Source: Myxococcota bacterium
Lineage (GTDB): Bacteria > Myxococcota_A > Polyangia > JAAYKL01
Assembly (NCBI GenBank): GCA_030065855.1
Contig: JASJCT010000005.1
Coordinates: 62,001-126,000, forward strand
Length of the DNA: 64,000 nucleotides
Direction of reading: 5' to 3'
Shown piece by piece: positions 27,555-35,796 of the stretch (position 1 is the first letter of the stretch; every line of letters begins with the position of its first letter). The position numbers and the translations under genes are program-made. The notes beneath the pieces were generated by a model that saw only the letters and a program-made list of their open reading frames with translations, was not told where the DNA came from and made no database searches.

Positions 27555-27760
27555 ATCTTCCTCCCATCCGGCACTCTTTTAAGTGATGCCGGCATTCTTC
27601 AATCCAGTCTTATATAAAACACTATTTTTGTCAGCTTGTGAAGTCGGGTTTTACCTTATTTACATTTTCAGCTATTTCGGTCTTCCCGGCTCACGTTATT
27701 CAGTCGGACACCACTGACAGAAGAAAGTTCCTAATGAATGCCTTTTTTACTGCAAAGAGC

Positions 27761-29380
27761 CTATTTTTTGTCTTTTTTCTTCTTTTTGTCTTTTGACTTT
27801 TTAGATGGTTCTTTTTTAGACGGCTCTTTCTTTTTGTCTTTTTCTCCTGAAGCAGCTGCTTTGTCCTTGGACGATGCTTTTGCGTCTTTTTTGTCTTTGC
27901 TTTCAGCTGTTGCTTTTTTGTCGGATTTCTCTTTTTTGTCGGGCTCGGCCTTTGTATCTGCTGGTGCTGCGGCGCCCTCTTCAGGTGCTTCTGCGCCGCC
28001 GGCCTCCTTTTGCTCTAGCTGCTTGGCCTTTTCCATCTGTCGCTTGAGCTCTGCTTCCCGCTTGGCCTGCTCCTTGGCCAGCCGCTCCAACTCAGCCATT
28101 TCGCGCTCTGCCTCGATGATCTGTTTTGCGTTTTTGTCGCATTGGGCAATGCGCTTTTCAGCCTTGGCGAGCCAGGAGAGGGCCGGTCCCTTGCCGTCCG
28201 GATCCACTTTGTGCGCTTCGTTTACAGAGGAGACAAACCGCTTAAACACCTTTTTGGCCTTTTTAAATCCGGCAACCGTGCCCTTGTTGAGGTAGTCCAT
28301 CTCGAGGACCCCTAGGTTGAAAATGTAGTCCGTCCGCCTTTGGTCGATTTCAGATGCTTTTTTGTATTCTGCCTTGGCGCCTTTGTAATCGCCGAGCCCC
28401 CTGAGGGCCACGCCCAAGCCGATGTGGGCGTCGTAGCTCTTTGGATTCAGCGCGATCGCCTTTTCAAACGCGGTTTTGGCCTCTTGGTAGCCGCGGAAGT
28501 TCAGATTGATGGCAGCGTAATTCAAATAGGACGCGAACAGGGTCGGATCCTTTTGAAACGCTGTCTGAAATGACTGTAGTGCCTGGACCAGCTCTCCCTG
28601 CTGAAGGTGGATTTGTCCGAGTGCGTGGTAAATGGGGCCGTACTCGGGATTCAGGCTAATGGCCTGGCTACACACGAGCTGGGCCAGGGTGAGGAAGGAC
28701 ACCTTCTTTTTCACCACTGCCGTGTCCAAGTAGAGCATGGCCAATTGGTAAAGCGCGGGCATGTACTTGGCCTCGATGGCCAGGGCGCGCCTTATATTCG
28801 TCTGGGCCTTGTTGAAGCTCTCTTCGTCGCCTTTTTCCATGCCCCGCTTGCGCAAAATCGTTGCAGCGTTGACATAGGCCGGTACGACCTCGAGCTTATT
28901 CTGCCCAGCGGCCACTGCTTTGCGCAGCAGGTCCTGTCCGCGCCCCTCATCCCCTTTTTCAAGGGCCATCACTGCCAGGTGGGATAAGACGAGCTGGTGT
29001 TTGGGGTGCGCTTTGAGCATTTTTTCAAACGCAGCCTTGGCTTCGTCCTTCATGCCGCATTCCCTGTACACCGCGCCGACGTTGTAGAACGCCTCTTGCA
29101 TATTGCCGTTGTCGTCTGCGACGTCTTGGAACTCATCTGCTACTGACTCGCAGGACCCCTTGGTCCAGCCCTCTTTTTTGGCTTTTTTATATTTTGCTAC
29201 GGCATCTTCGAAATCATCGCGGGCCTGCTCAGAAATGATGCGCTCGCCCCCTGGGCCAACTGCCACGCCTGATTTACCCGGATCTGTCCCAGCTTTGCCC
29301 ACGGCACCACCGCACCCGGCAAGAACCCCACAAAGTACGATGTAACCAAGCCATGCGAGAATGATTTGCTTTGTGCTCAT
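27761..29380 (-). CDS. gltE: TPR lipoprotein, GltE-like
   Basis: A 539-residue protein. The signal ends in lipobox GVLAGC (Cys about 22). TPR-like repeats run from ~70 to 400 (EAFYNVGAVYRECGMKDEAK; ALYQLAMLYLDTAV; SYDAHIGLGVALRGLGDYK). A charged Lys/Glu-rich tail contains KKEPSKKEPSKKSKDKKKKK. This matches GltE lipoproteins of Glt complexes, thought to sit at the outer membrane facing the periplasm. ATG 29380 is chosen because AGGAGG lies 8 nt upstream; ATG 29386 would leave a 2-nt gap. It is separated from gltF by about 200 bp. Confidence 0.72.
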   Translation of the reverse strand: MSTKQIILAWLGYIVLCGVLAGCGGAVGKAGTDPGKSGVAVGPGGERIISEQARDDFEDAVAKYKKAKKEGWTKGSCESVADEFQDVADDNGNMQEAFYNVGAVYRECGMKDEAKAAFEKMLKAHPKHQLVLSHLAVMALEKGDEGRGQDLLRKAVAAGQNKLEVVPAYVNAATILRKRGMEKGDEESFNKAQTNIRRALAIEAKYMPALYQLAMLYLDTAVVKKKVSFLTLAQLVCSQAISLNPEYGPIYHALGQIHLQQGELVQALQSFQTAFQKDPTLFASYLNYAAINLNFRGYQEAKTAFEKAIALNPKSYDAHIGLGVALRGLGDYKGAKAEYKKASEIDQRRTDYIFNLGVLEMDYLNKGTVAGFKKAKKVFKRFVSSVNEAHKVDPDGKGPALSWLAKAEKRIAQCDKNAKQIIEAEREMAELERLAKEQAKREAELKRQMEKAKQLEQKEAGGAEAPEEGAAAPADTKAEPDKKEKSDKKATAESKDKKDAKASSKDKAAASGEKDKKKEPSKKEPSKKSKDKKKKKDKK

Positions 29381-29392
29381 GTCCATATCCTC

Positions 29393-32300
29393 CTACTTCG
29401 CCGGTGTGCCTTGGCCGCTGATCGCGTCCGCCGATGTTGTGAGCTCCCTATCGCGCCGCTGCGCAGCTGTCTCCAGGGCGAGGATAGGCTCGGGCACTGC
29501 CCAGTAATCCAGCTCGTTCTTGGGGGTGGTACGAATTTCCTCTGAGAGTGGATAGGTCCTGGGATCCAACTTGTTGAGCTGTGCCTCGCACCGCAGGGAA
29601 TTCTCGTTGAACCAGCGAACCTTGGTCGACACATTGAGGCAGTGCTCAAACGCCTTCACTGCAGCACCCCGCATGGGCTCTGCTTTTTCGTCCATGGAGG
29701 ATCGATAAATATCCGTGAGCTCCTGGTCGTCCTTGATAAACGGTGGCAGGGGCGCGTTGTAAATGGCGTCCATGATTTCGATGTACATATCACCGGCGCG
29801 CGCTGCTGCTGCCATCTCCCACTCGGGTACGTGCATTTCAGCCACACCGGCAAACGCGGTTTCAGCCTCTATCCTCGACTTGGACTTTTCATCCATCCAG
29901 GGTTTGAATTCGGTCTCGGTCCAGTAGTCGAACTGGGGCGTGTTTCTGATCATCTTTATCTCTTTGTTTGCTTCGGTGCGCTTCATCTCGCCCCAGCGCA
30001 TGAGCAGCCGGTAGTACTTGACCGCTTCCTTCTCCTTGGCCACCTGCTCTGGCCCCACCTTGGCCTGCCACCATTTCTGGATCTTCTTTGGCACGTCCTT
30101 TTCAGGCTTGTATTCCGGGAACTTGATCTTTGCGAATTCCTGGAATTTGCGGTCCGCAACGTAGAACCTCGCCTTGGCCGCGGCGTTCAGCATGGCTGCT
30201 TTGCGCTTGTTTTCAGCCACCTTTTCCATGGCATTGGCATCGAAGATGGCGAGCGCCTTTTTGTAGGCCCGCTCAGCCTTGGTGTTATCCGGCTTTTTCT
30301 GTTTTCGGTAGGCGTCTCCGATAAACACGTTGGCCTGAACCTGCTCGTCCAGTGCCCGCACTTTACCGTAGCTCCTCAAGTATTTTTCATAATGCTTGCG
30401 CACCTGATCCCAGGCCTTGGCGTCGTTCGTCTCCTTGGCGTCGTTCACGTAAATATAGCCTGCGCCAAAAAACGTGGTTGCCGACAGATCCGGCTTGCGT
30501 GTGCGGTATTTCTTTTCAAATACGTTAACCGCTTCCCAGGCCTCGTCGTATTCCCCGAGGCCGATATAGAACATCACCGCGTTAGACAGGGCCTCTGGAG
30601 CCTCGGATTCGCCTGGATATTTCACCGCAAATGTCTTGTAATTCTCCGCAGCCGCGGGAAATACCTGAAGGGCATGGTAATTGGCGCCGATATAGTAGGC
30701 CGCTTTTTTGGAGTGCTCGCAGTCCGGGTAGAGCTCGATCATCTTCTCTCGAACTTTAATCGCTGGATATACCAGTCTCGCCGCCTCCATGTTAATGGCC
30801 GTGTTAAACAGCACCTCGCACATGCCCCGGTCATCGTAGACCCCTTTGTAATTGCGGTAGATATCGAGATACACTTCGGCTGATTCCTTGAACCGGCTGC
30901 GCTCGTTCAGGGCCTCTGCCTTTTTCCTCATCACGCCGACTTTCAGGGATTTCATCTGGCCGGCGAACTCCTCGTCCTTCATCAAGTTCTGCCCGGGCTT
31001 TTTGCCGCTATCGATGAACACGTCCACCACATCGGCCAAATCATCGTAACACGCCGGGTTACTCCGATCACCGACATATGAGCCAAGGGCGTTGAGGCAG
31101 TCGAGGTACAGGTTGGCCGCGTAGATGCCGAGCTCGTCCTCTGAGTGGTCCATGGCGATTTCCTTGAACAACACGGCTGCCTCGGCAAACATATTGGCTT
31201 CGTAGTAGATGCGCGCCCGCCTGTACTTAATGTTAATGAGTTCATCGTCTTTTTTGACCACGCAGACATAGCGGTTGTAGGACTCGAGGGTACCCTGTTC
31301 GACCTCTGTCAGTTCCCTGGGGTCCAGCACTCTTTGACTGCCAGCCTCGCATTGGTCGATGCAGGCCTGCTTGTCCTTGCCCTTGCATTTCCTCTTGCAG
31401 GCCCGGCACTTCTTATCGCAACTGGTGGAGCCAGAGGCATCAGCTACCAGTTTGTGTTTTCGGCTTTTGTCCTTATCGCCTCGGTCCTTCACATACACCT
31501 TGTTGTAGCAGAGCACGGCTGCATATGCGGCTTCGGATGTGTACTCTCCCTTGGGATCCATGTCGACGAGCGCGTCGTACGCCGGGCCGCATCGATCCCA
31601 ATCCTCCATGTTCCACAGCAGCTCTGCCTTGTAGAACGCGACGCGATAGTTGGTGGGCTTGGTTTTGGCGTCGAATCCTTCAATTTTAACATTGTCGATG
31701 TTTGGAAATGTTTCCAACACCGCATTATAAAGGTCGATGGTGTTCTCCATCGTATCTCGGTCTTTGGTACCGGGCGCGGATTCATTGCCCACCGCTTCGA
31801 CGTGCCATTTGACCGCGTGATCCCACGTGATCTCCAGGGTATCCTGCGTGCACTTTTTCACTTTTTGCTTGTCGTGTCGCTCGTCAGCAGCAAATTTTTT
31901 GTACAGGGCCAACTGGCGCTTCATCTCAACGAGCTGCTCTGCTTTGGGACGGGAGCTGATCACCGCGTTGGTGACCTGGTGCTGGTAATTGCACAATTCA
32001 TCCCCGTTATTGCCGGCGTAGTTCTGAATCTCGAGGGCCTCGAGCTTGTGGTAGACGATAATCGCATCTGCCCAATGTCCCTCGTCGTAGTAAAGCCCGG
32101 CGAGCCGTACCATCATTTTGTAGGCCATATCCCCACCGACCCGGGTGAAGAAGTCCCACGCTTTTGAGGGATTGCCGATCTTTGAAAACGCCTGCACCAA
32201 TTCCATGCGGGACCGCCGCGCGACCGACTTGGCCTCCCGGTTCTCCGGGTTGTTCGCGGCATATTCAATCACCTTGTTGAACTGATTGATGGTCTTCTGA

Positions 32301-33253
32301 AATTCCTGCATGTTGAACAGACACCAGGCTTGGTAGTACATGGCGATGATGTAATTGGGGTTGTCCTTCTCTCCCCATTCGGTCACCTTTTCGTAGGCCC
32401 GCATGGCCCGCTCGACATCTTTGGCCTCATCGAAATAGTACTGGCCAAACGCCATCCAAGCGTGGGGAATAAACTTGGACCGGGGATAGTTGCGGATGAG
32501 CTCCTGATAGAAGATGCGCGCCCGCTCCTTGTAGCTCGCCTTTTTGCTTTTGCTCTCAATCTCCAGGGCGAGCTGATCGATTTCGTAGGCAATCGCAAAC
32601 AAGATTTCGTCGTAATCCGGATAATCCTGGAAGTTGTTCCGAATTTCCACATAGGCCTTGATGGATTTCTCCCGGTACTCCCGGGCCATCTTTTCGAGCT
32701 TTTTCTGTTGTGCCCGGTACTTGGCGGCCTTTTTCTTATCCCGCTTTTTCTCCTTAAAGATTCTTTCGTCCAGGTCGCGGGCCATGAAATTGAGCTGGCC
32801 GTAGAAGTCTTTGTAGTTATCGGCGATCCGCTTGAGCACCTCGGCCTTGTCCGGATTGTCATTTGGGGTCTGCTTGGCGAGGTTTTTAAGGAGCTCTATT
32901 TCCCGCTTGAGGATGTCGATTTTCTTTTTCTCGCGCTTTCGCTTGAACGCGGATTCGGTGATCTTTTGCACAAAATCCCGCCCAATGCCCGGGCCGATGG
33001 GGCCTTTTTTCTTCTTTCGCGCCACTTTTTTGGTACTCGTCCCGATGCGCGTGGTCTTTTTGGACTTGCCCATTTTGATACCCTTGGGGCAAGCTTTCAC
33101 CTTCTTTATGATGGACGGGGCGATACAGACATCAGCCGAATCGACGGCCTCTGCCCGCTTCTTCTTTGCCGCCTTGGCCCCTGTGGAGACCAACGTGACA
33201 GCGCCTATGATGAGAAAAACAGCGCCGACTATCCTAAGGGGATTGCGAATCAT
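29393..33253 (-). CDS. gltD: Large periplasmic TPR protein, GltD/AgmU-like
   Basis: A 1286-residue exported protein with a signal-like segment (IVGAVFLIIGAVTLVSTGAKA) and a long Lys-rich region. Many TPR/HEAT-like helix pairs span most of the length (AMYYQAWCLFNMQEFQKTIN; LGIYAANLYLDCLNALGSYV; AAYYIGANYHALQVFPAAAE). A Cys-rich insert (CDKKCRACKRKC and following) lies near residues 605-635. Length and repeats fit AgmU/GltD. GGGAGGTAAAGAGTA precedes the ATG. Gene gaps in the operon are only 6-12 bp on both sides, implying coupled expression. Role: scaffold of the trans-envelope complex (inferred). Confidence 0.7.
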   Translation of the reverse strand: MIRNPLRIVGAVFLIIGAVTLVSTGAKAAKKKRAEAVDSADVCIAPSIIKKVKACPKGIKMGKSKKTTRIGTSTKKVARKKKKGPIGPGIGRDFVQKITESAFKRKREKKKIDILKREIELLKNLAKQTPNDNPDKAEVLKRIADNYKDFYGQLNFMARDLDERIFKEKKRDKKKAAKYRAQQKKLEKMAREYREKSIKAYVEIRNNFQDYPDYDEILFAIAYEIDQLALEIESKSKKASYKERARIFYQELIRNYPRSKFIPHAWMAFGQYYFDEAKDVERAMRAYEKVTEWGEKDNPNYIIAMYYQAWCLFNMQEFQKTINQFNKVIEYAANNPENREAKSVARRSRMELVQAFSKIGNPSKAWDFFTRVGGDMAYKMMVRLAGLYYDEGHWADAIIVYHKLEALEIQNYAGNNGDELCNYQHQVTNAVISSRPKAEQLVEMKRQLALYKKFAADERHDKQKVKKCTQDTLEITWDHAVKWHVEAVGNESAPGTKDRDTMENTIDLYNAVLETFPNIDNVKIEGFDAKTKPTNYRVAFYKAELLWNMEDWDRCGPAYDALVDMDPKGEYTSEAAYAAVLCYNKVYVKDRGDKDKSRKHKLVADASGSTSCDKKCRACKRKCKGKDKQACIDQCEAGSQRVLDPRELTEVEQGTLESYNRYVCVVKKDDELINIKYRRARIYYEANMFAEAAVLFKEIAMDHSEDELGIYAANLYLDCLNALGSYVGDRSNPACYDDLADVVDVFIDSGKKPGQNLMKDEEFAGQMKSLKVGVMRKKAEALNERSRFKESAEVYLDIYRNYKGVYDDRGMCEVLFNTAINMEAARLVYPAIKVREKMIELYPDCEHSKKAAYYIGANYHALQVFPAAAENYKTFAVKYPGESEAPEALSNAVMFYIGLGEYDEAWEAVNVFEKKYRTRKPDLSATTFFGAGYIYVNDAKETNDAKAWDQVRKHYEKYLRSYGKVRALDEQVQANVFIGDAYRKQKKPDNTKAERAYKKALAIFDANAMEKVAENKRKAAMLNAAAKARFYVADRKFQEFAKIKFPEYKPEKDVPKKIQKWWQAKVGPEQVAKEKEAVKYYRLLMRWGEMKRTEANKEIKMIRNTPQFDYWTETEFKPWMDEKSKSRIEAETAFAGVAEMHVPEWEMAAAARAGDMYIEIMDAIYNAPLPPFIKDDQELTDIYRSSMDEKAEPMRGAAVKAFEHCLNVSTKVRWFNENSLRCEAQLNKLDPRTYPLSEEIRTTPKNELDYWAVPEPILALETAAQRRDRELTTSADAISGQGTPAK

Positions 33254-33259
33254 TACTCT

Positions 33260-34924
33260 TTACCTCCCGCATTGGTTGACGATGGGTTGCTGATAAGTGC
33301 CCAGCTCATCCCGCCAAAATTCGCCTTCAAACGGCCAGAGCACGTGCTCCTTATCGCTCTTTATCTCTTCTTCTACGGCGTCAGGCCCGGCGATTTCGCC
33401 TTCCTGAAGTATCTCCATGTCGAGCTCGCCGCGAAGTGCCTTGAGAATTTCGATTTCAACGCGTGTGGCGTCGTTGTTGAGACTTTTGATTTCCTCGAGC
33501 AGCCGCTCATATCGACCGCGGGCCAGGTTGCCGGTCTCGTCCACGGCAACGGTCTTGGCAGTATTGATATCCTGTTGAATCCGAACCCCGGCCGAGGAGT
33601 TGATAAACATGGGCGGCATCTCGGCCAGCTTTTTCTCCTCGCTCTGCAGGAGCTCCACATACTCCACATTGCGCAGCAAGGTGCGATCGCTCAGGGCGCC
33701 CTTAATAACGTTGAGCACGGGCACGGAGAAGGTTACGGCCTTGTCCCCTTCACCCAAGGTCATCTCACTGGTAATCTCATCTGTTGCCCGCAGCTTAAGT
33801 AGGAACTCAAAAAACGCTTGGTTGTCTTGAAATTTGGTGATCGCCACTTCGAGTGCGGCCTGGATGGGCTCGTATTTCGCTCGGAATTCCTTTATCGCAT
33901 CTTGCGCATCCTCATATGAACACTGTCCAAAATAGATCACTGCCCGTAAAATCAACGACTCTGGATAGAACATCTCGTCGAAATAGGGCGAATTGATGGT
34001 GTGAATATTGCCGAGGGCTTTCTCCAACTGATCTACTTGAAAATACGCCCAGGACTCCTCGAACAGCGCGTCCAGGTAATATTCCGACTCCTGGGGAATG
34101 CGGCTCCAGGCTTCCATGGCACTCTCAAAGTGCTGGGTCGAATAATAAATCCGAGCCAGGGAAATCCAGGCGAGGTTCAGAAACCTCTCCTCCTCATCTG
34201 AAAGGAATAGCAAGTCTTCATATTTCTTGATGACAGAGAGAAATGCCTTGGCAGCGGGCATGGCCTTTCGCTCTCGCACATGGGTAATGCCCGTATAAAT
34301 AACGCCCTGGGTGAAGAAATCGTGGCCGCGATCGATCTCCAAAAAGAAATCCCGAGACTTGGAAAACTCTCCTTGATTGTACCAGTGCCGTCCCATTAAG
34401 TATAACAATTCATTATACAAATCCGATGTCTCAGCTTTGTTGAACTCCTGCAAAACCGAAATGGAATCCCCATATCGGCCCACCAGACCGATAATGCCGG
34501 CTGGCTCGGGAAGCTCACGGGAAAGCTGGGCCAACCACTGGAGTGTGGTCTGAAAATAAAGATGCCCCGTGGACATCATGGCGATCTCCTCGAACACCCC
34601 GAGCGCTGCCTGATAAAAGCGCAGATGGTAAAAACACTTGCCCAAGAAGAAAAGCGCCTTTTGTACATTTGCCGGCTCGTCGCCTGTCTCTCCCTGAACA
34701 ATGCGCTGGAACTGAACAGCTGCCTGCGCATAACTCTCCTGCTGGTAGAGCCGCAATGCATTGGCCAGGGCTTCGCTCGGTGGTCCCGAAGGTGGGGGCG
34801 GCGGCGCTGCCACCTGCCCCACGTCAGATGTGGTGAACACCATATCCTGGGCCTGTCCGACCGCTCCGAAACAGACAGCAAGGACAACCACTAATAAACT
34901 GGCGAGTACGTTTTTTCGTGCCAT
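33260..34924 (-). CDS. gltC: Periplasmic TPR protein, GltC-like
   Basis: A 554-residue protein with a signal peptide (VLASLLVVVLAVCFGAVGQAQ) and a PPPPPSGPPSEA linker. TPR-like repeats run from ~50 to 330 (KALFFLGKCFYHLRFYQAAL; ALFEESWAYFQVDQLEKALG), and the C-terminal tail reads HVLWPFEGEFWRDELGTY. The tail and repeats resemble GltC of Myxococcus, and the position at the head of the gltD-E-F-G series supports it. ATG 34924 is preferred because AAGAGGAAA lies upstream; a TTG at 34945 would place that site inside the gene. First gene of the operon. Confidence 0.65.
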   Translation of the reverse strand: MARKNVLASLLVVVLAVCFGAVGQAQDMVFTTSDVGQVAAPPPPPSGPPSEALANALRLYQQESYAQAAVQFQRIVQGETGDEPANVQKALFFLGKCFYHLRFYQAALGVFEEIAMMSTGHLYFQTTLQWLAQLSRELPEPAGIIGLVGRYGDSISVLQEFNKAETSDLYNELLYLMGRHWYNQGEFSKSRDFFLEIDRGHDFFTQGVIYTGITHVRERKAMPAAKAFLSVIKKYEDLLFLSDEEERFLNLAWISLARIYYSTQHFESAMEAWSRIPQESEYYLDALFEESWAYFQVDQLEKALGNIHTINSPYFDEMFYPESLILRAVIYFGQCSYEDAQDAIKEFRAKYEPIQAALEVAITKFQDNQAFFEFLLKLRATDEITSEMTLGEGDKAVTFSVPVLNVIKGALSDRTLLRNVEYVELLQSEEKKLAEMPPMFINSSAGVRIQQDINTAKTVAVDETGNLARGRYERLLEEIKSLNNDATRVEIEILKALRGELDMEILQEGEIAGPDAVEEEIKSDKEHVLWPFEGEFWRDELGTYQQPIVNQCGR

Positions 34925-35173
34925 AGCCGCTTTCCTCTTGTTCAATCAAAAAACCGGGATTTCCGGCGCGTTACTATTCTTTAGAGATCAGTACCCGATA
35001 CTCTTTAAATTGGGTAGTAATTTCGCAAAGTTAGACGACATATTGGGAGCATATGTTATTGGGAACCCGCATAAAAGTCAAGCCCCTTATATTGTTGTAT
35101 AAAGTAAAGATGGAATTTTCTTTTGATATTGAAGTCAATAGAGGGTTCTGGAACTGGGTAGGTGCGTTTTGGG

Positions 35174-35346
35174 AGTGGACGGGTGGACGGTGGACGAGGT
35201 GGACGAAGTGGACGAAGTAGACAGTGGACGGAGTGGACAGTAGCCAAAGTGATCCGAGCCACAGAAAAAGAACCACTTTGTCCACCCGTCCACTCCGTCC
35301 ACCCGTCCACTCCGTCCACCTCGTCCACTCTGTCCACCCGTCCACC
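35174..35346. repeat. Large imperfect inverted repeat built of GTGGACG words
   Basis: A left arm (35174-35240) of repeated GTGGACGG/GTGGACGA words is mirrored by a right arm (35280-35346) of GTCCACCCGTCCACTCC words, with a ~38-nt loop. It lies in the 520-bp gap between gltC and the HU gene. No coding signal is visible; the frames there are shadows of the repeat. It could form a long hairpin or cruciform. Confidence 0.8.
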
Positions 35347-35371
35347 TTTTGTCTTGCTATTGCGGTAAACC

Positions 35372-35424
35372 CCAATTAAATTGGTGCGTTGTCCCTTGAC
35401 CGAATGCTAAGTGGCTGTTAGAAA
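35372..35424 (+). promoter_or_regulatory. Possible promoter/operator for the HU gene
   Basis: CCAATT A AATTGG (35372-35384) is a perfect 13-bp palindrome. Downstream lies TTGACC (35396-35401) and, 17 bp on, TAGAAA (35419-35424), a weak -35/-10 pair just before the HU ribosome site. HU-family genes are often autoregulated, so this palindrome is a candidate site. Confidence 0.3.
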
Positions 35425-35446
35425 AAAACCTTTCAAGGAGTAACTC

Positions 35447-35743
35447 ATGACAAAATCGGAACTGATTGACGCGGTTGCGACTCGGACCAACATAACGAAA
35501 AGCCGAGCAGAGCTCGTCGTGAATTGTATTTTCGATGCCATGACCGATGCTCTGAGGCGGGGAGAGGGCATTGAGATACGCGGCCTGGGTAGCTTCACGG
35601 TGCGGCAGTACAAGCCGTATAACGGCCGAAATCCGAGAACTGGCGAACCCGTGCACGTCGCTTCAAAGCGACTTCCGTTTTTTAAGGTGGGTAAGGAACT
35701 CAAGGAGATGGTCAACGATTCGCCTTCCCAGGACAAATCTTAG
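35447..35743 (+). CDS. HU/IHF-family DNA-binding protein
   Basis: A 98-residue nucleoid protein. The N-terminal helices (MTKSELIDAVATRTNITKSR), GLGSFTVR and the DNA-binding arm GRNPRTGEPVHVASKRLPFF are canonical. The arm, with NPRTGE and no bulky insert, looks more like an IHF-beta/HU hybrid; the exact subclass is not decided. CAAGGAGTAACTC precedes the ATG. It probably bends DNA at promoters and repeats. It stands alone 54 bp before uvrC. Confidence 0.92.
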   Translation: MTKSELIDAVATRTNITKSRAELVVNCIFDAMTDALRRGEGIEIRGLGSFTVRQYKPYNGRNPRTGEPVHVASKRLPFFKVGKELKEMVNDSPSQDKS

Positions 35744-35796
35744 CATTCTTTTTTTCTTCTCAACTCCCATCCCCTCGGTTCAGGAACCACCGTTCT

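Noticed and set aside
29642-30883. A 413-residue plus-strand frame
   Set aside because: It is the antisense shadow of the gltD-like gene, whose TPR pattern is clear. Similar long shadows at 31145-32167 and 32330-33802 were dropped for the same reason.
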